From Pseudomonas sp. GM21 (GTDB lineage Bacteria > Pseudomonadota > Gammaproteobacteria > Pseudomonadales > Pseudomonadaceae), in contig NZ_AKJS01000109.1 in NCBI RefSeq assembly GCF_000282215.1, positions 1 to 57,752 of the forward strand: DNA of 57,752 nucleotides, written 5' to 3'. Shown one piece after another: positions 50,833 through 57,752 of the stretch; the first letter of the stretch is position 1; each line of letters opens with the position of its first letter. The translations under genes were made by a program, and so were the position numbers. A model generated the notes under the pieces. The model made no database searches and was not told the origin of the DNA. It saw only the letters and a program-made list of their open reading frames with translations.

Positions 50833-51258
50833 TCACTGGCATTTCGGGCACAGGTGTTTCTCGCCGACAGAGGTCCAGCCCAGCTCGGCAATCCGCACCG
50901 TGGCAGCGGGCTTTTCAGCCTTGTTGCCGAGCTTGGCGTCGACCGCGAACTCAAAGCTCAGCGCTTTGGCACAGCTGTCGCAATTGACTTCCCAAGTGTG
51001 GATCGCCAATTCGCCGAACACCGGGCCACTGCTCACCGCGACCCATTGGCCTGGCGGGTTGATCAAATGGCGAACCGTTTCGACGGTCAGGCGCATGGAC
51101 AAGTCCTTGCTGCCTTTAAGGGTCACTACCAGCACGTCGCCAATCCGGATCGAGCCGCCGTTACCGGTGACTTGATAACGCCCCGGCACCAGGGCGCGGC
51201 ATTCGGTGAGGGTGTGTTGCGGGTTCATCAGGGTGTAGCGGAAATCGTGTTCGACCAT
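50833..51258 (-). CDS. Small protein with Cys-pair (zinc-ribbon) motif
   Basis: This 141-residue protein starts at the ATG preceded by GGAGG. The N-terminal half is beta-rich (GRYQVTGNGGSIRIGDVLVVTLKG). CDSC in the middle and CPKC at the very end could hold one zinc. I do not recognise the family. It is the first gene of a two-gene unit with the META lipoprotein. Confidence 0.65.
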   Translation of the reverse strand: MVEHDFRYTLMNPQHTLTECRALVPGRYQVTGNGGSIRIGDVLVVTLKGSKDLSMRLTVETVRHLINPPGQWVAVSSGPVFGELAIHTWEVNCDSCAKALSFEFAVDAKLGNKAEKPAATVRIAELGWTSVGEKHLCPKCQ

Positions 51259-51414
51259 GGGTCCTCCAAATAGGCGCGACATGCTATCACGGGCCTGCGC
51301 GCAGCATGGCGCGGGCAGGTGACCTTCGATCAGGTTCAACCGCCCCGCTGACTCATGGCATGGCGCCCGCTTTTGCACATTGAAGGAACGGATAAGGTCC
51401 AGGGACTGAGTCGA

Positions 51415-52404
51415 TCAGCCCTCGACCTGATTCTGCGGCGTGCCGGCCGCCCAGGCCACGATGTTCTGCAGGGTCGTCGCGGCAATCGCGCCCAGCGCTT
51501 CGCGGGTCAGGAAGGCCTGGTGCGCGGTGATGATCACATTTGGAAAGGTCAGCAACCGCGCCAGCACGTCGTCTTGCAGCGGCAGGTCGGAGCGGTCTTC
51601 AAAAAACAACTGCGCCTCTTCTTCGTACACATCCAGCCCCAGATAGCCCAATTGGCCGTCCTTCAATGCGTCGATCAGTGCGGGGGTGTCCACCAAACCA
51701 CCTCGCCCGGTGTTGATCAGCATTGCGCCAGGTTGCATGTGCGCCAGTGATTCGCGGTTGATCAGGTGTTTGCTTTGCTCGGTGAGCGGGCAATGCAGGC
51801 TGATGATCTGCGACTCGGCGAGCAGTTCCGGCAGGCTCAAGTAGCGAGCGCCCAGGGCTTCGACCTGCGGATTGGGGTAGGGGTCATAGGCCAGCAACCG
51901 GCAGCCGAAACCGTTCATGATCTTGGCGAACGTCGCGCCGATCTGCCCGGTGCCGACCACGCCGACGGTCTTGCCCACCAGGTCGAAGCCGGTCAGCCCA
52001 TGAAGGCTGAAGTCACCTTCGCGGGTGCGGTTATAGGCACGGTGCAAGCGGCGGTTGAGTGCCAGGATCAGCGCCACCGCATGTTCGGCCACCGCGTGTG
52101 GCGAGTAGGCCGGGACGCGCACGATTGCAAGACCCAGGCGCTTGGCCGCGGGCAGATCAACATGATTGAAACCGGCCGAGCGCAGGGCGATCAGGCGCGT
52201 GCCCCCCGCCGCCAGACATTCCAGAACCGGGGCGCTGAGGTCGTCATTGATAAAGGCACAGACCACTTCGTGCTTTTGCGCCAGTGTCGCAGTGTCAAGG
52301 CTCAGCCGCGCTGACTGAAAGTGCAGCTCGATACCGACGGGCAGGTCGGCGCCCAGAAAACTGTCGCGGTCGTAGGTCTGGCTGCTGAAAAGAATCGTGC
52401 GCAT
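51415..52404 (-). CDS. ldhA: D-lactate dehydrogenase (fermentative)
   Basis: This 329-residue D-2-hydroxyacid dehydrogenase has an NAD-binding Rossmann motif VGVVGTGQIG, Arg in NTGRGGLVD, and the catalytic Glu/His pair in the C-terminal domain with TAHQAFLTREAL. Overall it matches LdhA rather than SerA or PdxB. In P. aeruginosa ldhA (PA0927) lies next to gacS (PA0928), as here. It reduces pyruvate to D-lactate under low oxygen. A 46-bp inverted repeat separates it from gacS. Confidence 0.9.
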   Translation of the reverse strand: MRTILFSSQTYDRDSFLGADLPVGIELHFQSARLSLDTATLAQKHEVVCAFINDDLSAPVLECLAAGGTRLIALRSAGFNHVDLPAAKRLGLAIVRVPAYSPHAVAEHAVALILALNRRLHRAYNRTREGDFSLHGLTGFDLVGKTVGVVGTGQIGATFAKIMNGFGCRLLAYDPYPNPQVEALGARYLSLPELLAESQIISLHCPLTEQSKHLINRESLAHMQPGAMLINTGRGGLVDTPALIDALKDGQLGYLGLDVYEEEAQLFFEDRSDLPLQDDVLARLLTFPNVIITAHQAFLTREALGAIAATTLQNIVAWAAGTPQNQVEG

Positions 52405-52434
52405 GAATCCTCCATTTAACTCGGTCCCGCGTTA

Positions 52435-52567
52435 TGTAGCAGCTGGCGAAGCCTGCGTCCGAGGGCGAAGCCGTCGTAAAATCAGGCGCTGCGGTCTTTC
52501 AGGTAAACCGCGTTTGTCGGGTTTACGACGGCTGCGCCCTCGGACGCAGGCTGCGCCAGCTGCTACA
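52435..52567. repeat. Long 46-bp inverted repeat (family 3)
   Basis: The left arm (52435-52480, opening TGTAGCAGCTGGCGAAGCC) and right arm (52522-52567) are complementary at 44 of 46 positions around a 41-bp loop. It lies between the 3' end of gacS and the start of ldhA, so it may end the gacS transcript. Partial copies occur at 57724-57752 and, rearranged, near 46558. Confidence 0.9.
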
Positions 52568-52611
52568 AAAGGCAGCTTAGCGCTGAATGTGATCGGCGCG
52601 GTTGCACTGCA

Positions 52612-55365
52612 TCAAGCATTAATACGGGCATGAGCGGCCAGGCGATTGATCGCCCGTTCGAGCTCTTCCAGTGCGCCGGGCGCTTTCGAGTCCTGTTGCT
52701 TGAGCAGCGTCTCACTGCGCTGGCAGGCCGCTCGCAGTTGCGGGACGCCGCAATAACGGGTTGCCCCGTGCAAGCGATGGACGCGCTCGATCAATGCATT
52801 CTGGTCATTGCTTTCCCGGGCCGTGCGAATGGCCTCGCGGTCGGCTTCAAGCGAGGCCAGCAACATCGCCAGCATGTCCGCCGCCAGATCCGCTTTACCC
52901 GCAGCCAGACGCAAACCTTCCTCGGGGTCGAGCACCTGCAAATCATGACCGCCGCCGTGGCTGTCGCTGGAACGTTCCGGCCCGTGATTGCGCAGGGCAA
53001 GGCCTGTCCACTTCAACACCACCTGCGCCAATTGTCGCTCGCTGATGGGTTTGGTCAGGTAATCGTCCATGCCGCTTTGCAGCAGCGCACGTTTTTCATT
53101 GGCCATGGCATGGGCGGTGAGCGCCACGATCGGCAGCGGTGTGCAATGCCGTTCACTTTCCCACAGACGAATCGCTTCGGTACTTTGACGCCCATCCATG
53201 CCGGGCATTTGCACATCCATCAACACCAGGTCGAAGGTTTCGTTGTGCACCGCCTTGACCGCCGCGTATCCACTTTCCACGGCCAGCACCTTGGCGCCCA
53301 TGTCTTCGAGCAGGGTTTGTACCAGCAACAGGTTGGCCGGGTTGTCGTCGACGCAGAGCACCTTCGGCGCGCGACTGGACACCGGTTCACCCGGTTCGGT
53401 GCGCTGCTGACGGGGGTTGACCAGATCGGACAAGGCCCGACGCAGTTTGCGGGTGCAGGCCGGTTTGGCCTGAAGCTGACTGTGCGGGTTAGGCACCGAG
53501 AGATGGAACAGTGTTTGCTCGGTGGTTGGACACAGCACCAGGACTTTGCAGCCCAGGTGTTCGAGGTCCCAGATGTGCTGGTTGAGACGCTCCGGTGGCA
53601 TGTCGTTGCTGGTGATGCCAAGCACTGCCAGGTCGATGGCCTGATCGGTCTGGTGCGCGCCGGTCACGCCATTGGTCAGGCTTTCCAGGGTATTGAACGG
53701 TGTTACGCTCAGGCCGCAATCTTCCAGTTGATGCTGCAAGGCCTGCCGTGCCAGTTCATGGTTTTCCAGCACCGCCACGCGGCGCCCGAGCAGGGGAGCG
53801 CCTGGCAGGTCTTCGGCATCATCGCGGGTCTTGGGCAGGCTCAGGCTGATCCAGAACTCCGACCCTTCGCCCGGTGTACTGTCGACGCCAATCTCGCCGC
53901 CCATCTGTTCAATCAGCCGCTTGGAAATCACCAGCCCCAGCCCCGTGCCGCCGGGTTGCCGGGACAAGGAGTTATCGGCCTGGCTGAACGCCTGGAAAAG
54001 CGCGCGCACATCCTGGTTCGACAGGCCGATGCCGGTGTCCTGAATGCTGATGCGCAGTTGCACGCTGTCTTCATGCTCTTCTTCAAGCATGGCGCGGGCA
54101 ACGATGGTGCCTTCGCGGGTGAATTTGATCGCATTGCTCACCAGGTTGGTGAGGATCTGCTTGAGCCGCAACGGGTCGCCCACCAGCGACAGTGGCGTGT
54201 CGCGATACACCAGACTCACCAGTTCCAGCTGTTTGGCGTGGGCCGCCGGGGCGAGGATGGTCAGGGTGTCTTGCAGCAGGTCGCGCAGGTTGAACGGAAT
54301 ATTGTCGAGCACCAGTTTGCCGGCCTCGATTTTCGAGAAGTCGAGGATCTCGTTGATGATCCCCAGCAGGCTGTCGGCGGACTTTTCGATGGTGCCCAGG
54401 TAGTCGAGCTGGCGTGGTGTCAGTTCGCTTTTTTGCAGCAAGTGCGTGAAGCCGAGAATGCCGTTGAGCGGCGTGCGGATTTCATGGCTCATGTTGGCCA
54501 GGAACTCGGATTTGATCCGGCTCGCTTCCAGGGCTTCCTTGCGCGCCAGGTCCAGCTCGATGTTCTGGATCTCGATGGTTTCCAGGTTTTGCCGTACGTC
54601 TTCAGTGGCCTGGTCGACGCTGTGCTGCAATTCTTCCCGGGCATTTTGCAGGGTGCCGGCCATGCGGTTGATGCCGGACGCCAGGTCATCCAGTTCCTGG
54701 CTGCCGAGCGGCGGCAGGCGGGTTTCCAGATGACCGTCCTTGAGTTGCGCCACCGCCAGTTTGATCTGACTGATCGGCCGATTGATGGTGCGCCCCATCC
54801 TCAATGCCAGCAGCGCCGCGCCGGCCAGACCGGCGGCGATCAGCAGCAGGCTGGCAAACAGGCTGCGGTAACCGCGCAGCAACATGCCACTGTGGGACAG
54901 TTCGATTTCGACCCAGCCCAGCAGGCGGTTGGCTTCATCGGGAATCAAGTCGCCGGCCAGGTTGCGGTGCTTACCAAACACCGGCAGCAGATAACGCGTC
55001 GCATCGTTGCCGCTGCGGCGCAGCATCTGCGAGCCGTTGCCCACCGGTGCCTGATTGAGCATGGTCGGGCCGGCGTGGGCCCGCAGCGTGCGGTCGGGGG
55101 CGAGGAAGGTCACGGCGCGCACGTCCGCCGTTTCCAGCGACTGGGTAGCGATGCGCTCAAGCAGGTCATTGTCCTGGTGAGCCATGGCCGGGGCCACCAG
55201 CGGCGCCAGCTGTTCAGCAATCATCTCGCCGCGCTGCAGCAGCTGGGATTGCAGGTCGGATTGCTGCATCCAGGTGAAATAGCCGCCCAGGACCAATGCC
55301 ATCAACGTCGTCGGCAACAAGGTCAGCAACAGCACGCGGCCTTTAATTCCCAGTTTCTTGAGCAC
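52612..55365 (-). CDS. gacS: Hybrid sensor kinase GacS
   Basis: This 917-residue hybrid kinase has the known length of P. fluorescens GacS. TM1 is at about 12-32 and a periplasmic loop runs to about 165. TM2, HAMP (about 190-245) and a coiled linker follow. The His kinase box is SHEIRTPLNG (about 293), the ATPase domain has GTGLGLVISKRL, the receiver has LVLMDVQMPGMDG and the HPt domain RVHRLHGATRY near the end. It starts at GTG with GGAGAG upstream. With GacA it controls the Rsm small RNAs, secondary metabolites and biofilm. It is divergent from a PirRS-like pair. Confidence 0.96.
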   Translation of the reverse strand: MLKKLGIKGRVLLLTLLPTTLMALVLGGYFTWMQQSDLQSQLLQRGEMIAEQLAPLVAPAMAHQDNDLLERIATQSLETADVRAVTFLAPDRTLRAHAGPTMLNQAPVGNGSQMLRRSGNDATRYLLPVFGKHRNLAGDLIPDEANRLLGWVEIELSHSGMLLRGYRSLFASLLLIAAGLAGAALLALRMGRTINRPISQIKLAVAQLKDGHLETRLPPLGSQELDDLASGINRMAGTLQNAREELQHSVDQATEDVRQNLETIEIQNIELDLARKEALEASRIKSEFLANMSHEIRTPLNGILGFTHLLQKSELTPRQLDYLGTIEKSADSLLGIINEILDFSKIEAGKLVLDNIPFNLRDLLQDTLTILAPAAHAKQLELVSLVYRDTPLSLVGDPLRLKQILTNLVSNAIKFTREGTIVARAMLEEEHEDSVQLRISIQDTGIGLSNQDVRALFQAFSQADNSLSRQPGGTGLGLVISKRLIEQMGGEIGVDSTPGEGSEFWISLSLPKTRDDAEDLPGAPLLGRRVAVLENHELARQALQHQLEDCGLSVTPFNTLESLTNGVTGAHQTDQAIDLAVLGITSNDMPPERLNQHIWDLEHLGCKVLVLCPTTEQTLFHLSVPNPHSQLQAKPACTRKLRRALSDLVNPRQQRTEPGEPVSSRAPKVLCVDDNPANLLLVQTLLEDMGAKVLAVESGYAAVKAVHNETFDLVLMDVQMPGMDGRQSTEAIRLWESERHCTPLPIVALTAHAMANEKRALLQSGMDDYLTKPISERQLAQVVLKWTGLALRNHGPERSSDSHGGGHDLQVLDPEEGLRLAAGKADLAADMLAMLLASLEADREAIRTARESNDQNALIERVHRLHGATRYCGVPQLRAACQRSETLLKQQDSKAPGALEELERAINRLAAHARINA

Positions 55366-55553
55366 GCATCTCTCCTGCATCCAGCGATTGATTGACCTGC
55401 GTGTACGTCCCGTACGCGCCACCCGGGCAGTGTAGCGAGTTGCAGGCAGGCAATCTTCGTAAAATTGATGTCGTTATTCGTCGGCTACCGCGCTGCTTTT
55501 GACGCCAGAACAAACCTTGGGTTGCCCATCGGCGGGCAATCTTGAATAATCAC

Positions 55554-55572
55554 TCAACTGAGAATTATTTGC
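55554..55572 (+). promoter_or_regulatory. Fur-like box before the PirR-like gene
   Basis: TCAACTGAGAATTATTTGC matches 11 of 19 Fur consensus positions, with the TGA-AAT-ATT core intact. It lies 9 bases before the ATG at 55581, in the shared gacS/pirR intergenic region, and would place the two-component pair under iron control. Confidence 0.6.
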
Positions 55573-55580
55573 AGATACTG

Positions 55581-56303
55581 ATGACTCCCATGTCGATTGG
55601 CCATCCCCGAATCCTTTCCATCGAAGACGACCTGGTGCTCGGTGCCTATGTGCACGAACATTTGGGCCGTTGTGGTTTTCAGGTGACCTGGTGCCAGAAC
55701 GGCCAGGAAGGTCTGGCCATCGCGCGTCAGCAAGCCTTCGATGTGGTGTTGATGGATATTCTGTTGCCGGGCCTGGACGGGCTCAATGTGTTGACGCAAC
55801 TGCGCCAGAGCCATTCCACCCCGGTGGTGCTGATGTCGGCATTGGGCGCCGAGGAGGATCGCATCAGCGGTTTTCGCCTGGGCGCCGATGACTACTTGCC
55901 CAAACCGTTCAGCATGGCTGAGTTGCGGGTACGCATCGAAGCGATCCTGCGTCGGGTGGCGCTCGACCGTCGACCGGCGCCGGCACCCGTGACCCGTGAG
56001 GCGGACAGTCTGCGTTTCGACGATGAGCTGTGTGAGGTCTTCTATGGCGAACACGCCGCCGGCCTGACCCGCAGTGAGTATCGGTTGCTGGAAACACTCA
56101 ATCGCAATGACGATGAAGTGTTGAGCAAGGCGTTTCTTTATCAGCACGTGCTGCAACGCGGTTACGCTGCCCATGACCGCAGCCTCGATATGCACATCAG
56201 TCAGATCCGCCGCAAACTCAAAGGCATCGGCTATACCGAGCGGGAAGTGCGCACGGTCTGGGGCAAGGGGTACGTATTGAGTGCTGCCGATGAAATGGTC
56301 TGA
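55581..56303 (+). CDS. PirR-like response regulator
   Basis: This 240-residue OmpR-type regulator has acidic EDD at about 13-15, a phospho-acceptor in VVLMDILLPGLDG and Lys in YLPKPFSM. The winged helix contains LTRSEYRLLETL and RSLDMHISQIRRKLKG. Its place next to gacS matches P. aeruginosa PA0929 (PirR), which activates the enterobactin receptor pirA. I chose the ATG at 55581; another lies three codons later. It overlaps the sensor gene by 14 bases. A Fur-like box stands just before it. Confidence 0.8.
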   Translation: MTPMSIGHPRILSIEDDLVLGAYVHEHLGRCGFQVTWCQNGQEGLAIARQQAFDVVLMDILLPGLDGLNVLTQLRQSHSTPVVLMSALGAEEDRISGFRLGADDYLPKPFSMAELRVRIEAILRRVALDRRPAPAPVTREADSLRFDDELCEVFYGEHAAGLTRSEYRLLETLNRNDDEVLSKAFLYQHVLQRGYAAHDRSLDMHISQIRRKLKGIGYTEREVRTVWGKGYVLSAADEMV

Positions 56304-57684
56304 CCTGCCGGGCCGGCACTCACTGTTCTGGAAACTCGCCTGTCTGCTGATAGCGTTTTGTCTGTTGATGATCTGGTTGAGCTGGTCCTGGGGCCGGTAC
56401 ATGGAACAGAAAAACCTGTTCTTGTCCGAAGAGGCCCGCCTCACGCTGACCGGTTATGCCGCCGAAGCCGAGCAAGCCTGGAATCAACGCCAGAGCGCAG
56501 GCGTTGATGTCTGGCTGGAAGGTATCGGCAAGCGCGAGACGTCGTGGGTCGGTGTCATCGGCGCTGATTTGCAGTCGTTGAGCAGCTATCCGCTGACGGA
56601 AAAAGAAGTTCAGCGCCTGACCTTTTTGCGTGGGCTTGATTGGCCAACCAGTCGCCATACCAAAGGCTTGCCATGGTTGCGCATCCCTTTTCCAAAGGAC
56701 CCGGCGGTCGGCAGCCTGGTGATCGAACTGCCTCAGCGCTTTGTTCCAGGGCAATACCGGTTGTTCTGGCGCGTGGTCACCAACGGCATCATTCCGGGAT
56801 TGTTCACGCTGTTGTTATGCGTCGGTCTGTATCGACTGCTGGTCGTGCCATTGAACAGTCTGCGCGAACAGGCCAACGCCTGGCGGGCGGACCAGTTGAA
56901 CGTGCGCTTGTCGAGCAGCACGACCAATCGTTCGGATGAACTCGGTGAATTGGGCAGAGCCTTCGATCACATGTCCGAGCGCCTGCAAGGCACCGTGGCC
57001 TTGCAGCAACAATTGCTGCGTGACCTCTCCCACGAACTGCGCACACCGCTGAGCCGATTGCGGGTGGCCAGCGAAAGCGAGGAGGGGTTGGCGGCGTTGC
57101 GCGAGCGTATCGGTCGGGAAGTCGATGGCATGCAGCGTCTGGTGGAAGACACGCTGCAACTGGCCTGGCTCGACACCGAGCGCTCACCGTTGCCCGATGA
57201 AGCGATCCAGATTCAGGCTCTATGGGAAATGCTCACGGAAAATGCCTGCTATGAAAGTGGCTGGCCAAGCAGTCAATTGCACTGCACCGTGGATTCATCG
57301 TGTTGGGTTCGCGGCAACCTGAACACCTTGGCGCAGGCACTGGAAAACCTTCTGCGTAACGCCATTCGTCATTCCCCCAAAGGCGGTGTGGTGAGTCTCG
57401 GTGCAAATCGCGACGGCGAGTTCTGGCATTTGTGGCTGGAGGATGAGGGCGGCGGGGTGGCTGAGGCCGATATTGAGCGGATCTTCTGCCCGTTCATTCG
57501 GCTCGACGGCTCCCGGCCTGGGGATGGTGGGTTTGGGTTGGGGCTGAGCATTGCGAGGAATGCGGTGCGGCGGCAAGGCGGGCGCCTTTGGGCTCAGAAT
57601 ACCGGGACGGGGTTGCGGCTTAATATGCGGTTGGTGGCTGAGATTGATGGTGTCAGAGATGACGCCTTCGCGGGCAAGCCCTAA
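56290..57684 (+). CDS. PirS-like sensor histidine kinase
   Basis: This 464-residue sensor has TM1 (about 14-33), a periplasmic domain of about 125 residues and TM2 (about 162-185). HAMP follows, then the His box LSHELRTPLSRLR and an ATPase domain with NLLRNAIRHS and GGFGLGLSIARNAV. It is the partner of the PirR-like regulator and corresponds by position to PA0930. The expected pirA-type receptor gene would lie beyond the window edge, if present; only a repeat follows here. Confidence 0.8.
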   Translation: MKWSDLPGRHSLFWKLACLLIAFCLLMIWLSWSWGRYMEQKNLFLSEEARLTLTGYAAEAEQAWNQRQSAGVDVWLEGIGKRETSWVGVIGADLQSLSSYPLTEKEVQRLTFLRGLDWPTSRHTKGLPWLRIPFPKDPAVGSLVIELPQRFVPGQYRLFWRVVTNGIIPGLFTLLLCVGLYRLLVVPLNSLREQANAWRADQLNVRLSSSTTNRSDELGELGRAFDHMSERLQGTVALQQQLLRDLSHELRTPLSRLRVASESEEGLAALRERIGREVDGMQRLVEDTLQLAWLDTERSPLPDEAIQIQALWEMLTENACYESGWPSSQLHCTVDSSCWVRGNLNTLAQALENLLRNAIRHSPKGGVVSLGANRDGEFWHLWLEDEGGGVAEADIERIFCPFIRLDGSRPGDGGFGLGLSIARNAVRRQGGRLWAQNTGTGLRLNMRLVAEIDGVRDDAFAGKP

Positions 57685-57723
57685 TGCCGATCAGTTAAGC
57701 AATTTCTGTGGTAACGCAATTGT

Positions 57724-57752
57724 TGTAGCAGCTGGCGAAGCCTGCGTTCGGC
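57724..57752 (+). repeat. Partial family-3 repeat at window edge
   Basis: TGTAGCAGCTGGCGAAGCCT followed by GCGT repeats the left arm of the 52435 inverted repeat and is cut by the end of the window. Confidence 0.75.

Noticed and set aside
52630..55395. 921-codon open frame opposite gacS
   Set aside because: Same reason: shadow of a GC-rich gene in the antisense frame, with no recognisable motif and no ribosome binding site.

Overview
The window is chromosomal DNA of a fluorescent Pseudomonas of the P. fluorescens group. The evidence is high GC throughout, a 917-residue GacS, a PhoPQ pair that reads like the Pseudomonas proteins, a class Ia NrdA with two ATP cones, a PcpS-type phosphopantetheinyl transferase, and many Pseudomonas-style REP doublets. 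I see no tRNA, rRNA, CRISPR array, transposase, integrase or prophage structural gene. Long open frames opposite nrdA, gacS, tctA and phoQ are antisense by-products of high GC.

Layout. 1-1.8 kb: end of an unknown membrane protein, a YafJ-type amidotransferase and a DUF2937 protein. 1.8-7.2 kb: an iron-regulated operon on the minus strand (single NIS siderophore synthetase, MFS exporter, IutA-like receptor) behind a Fur-like box. 7.2-12 kb: a LysR regulator divergent from a transporter and 5-oxoprolinase pxpABC. 12-14.1 kb: MoxR ATPase and VWA protein. 14.3-18.4 kb: a DUF4160/DUF2442-XRE pair, a DUF748 protein, cysK and lpxO. 18.4-19.2 kb: an orphan GNAT gene with a tiny partner. 19.3-27.1 kb: a catabolic module with LysR, tripartite transporter tctCBA and, divergently, an MFS carrier, an amidohydrolase and a PdxA-type dehydrogenase. 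27.3-33.2 kb: nrdA, without nrdB beside it, then an RstAB-like two-component pair. 33.4-37.6 kb: PPTase, dienelactone hydrolase and phoPQ. 37.7-40.8 kb: a large Ig-repeat protein, a strongly structured 400-bp intergenic region and a DUF6124 gene. 41-45 kb: AraC regulator, dctA and a CoA transferase. 45-52.4 kb: housekeeping genes (sprT, yip1-like, ttcA, tag-like, wrbA, arsC-like, tlpA-like, ldhA). 52.6-57.7 kb: gacS divergent from a PirRS-like pair.

Several cis-regulatory arrays can be read directly. There are tandem NrdR-like boxes over a candidate nrdA promoter with a consensus DnaA box upstream. Four GTTCAG repeats at exact 11-bp period lie ahead of the phoPQ operon. Two palindromic activator sites precede a consensus sigma-54 promoter for dctA. 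Fur-like boxes precede the siderophore operon and the pirRS-like pair. The most unusual element is the region upstream of the DUF6124 gene. It folds on paper into a three-way junction whose joining strand can pair with either of two copies of the same 10-mer, the geometry of an RNA switch. The least described metabolic systems are the single-synthetase siderophore locus and the tctCBA/MFS/amidohydrolase/PdxA module.
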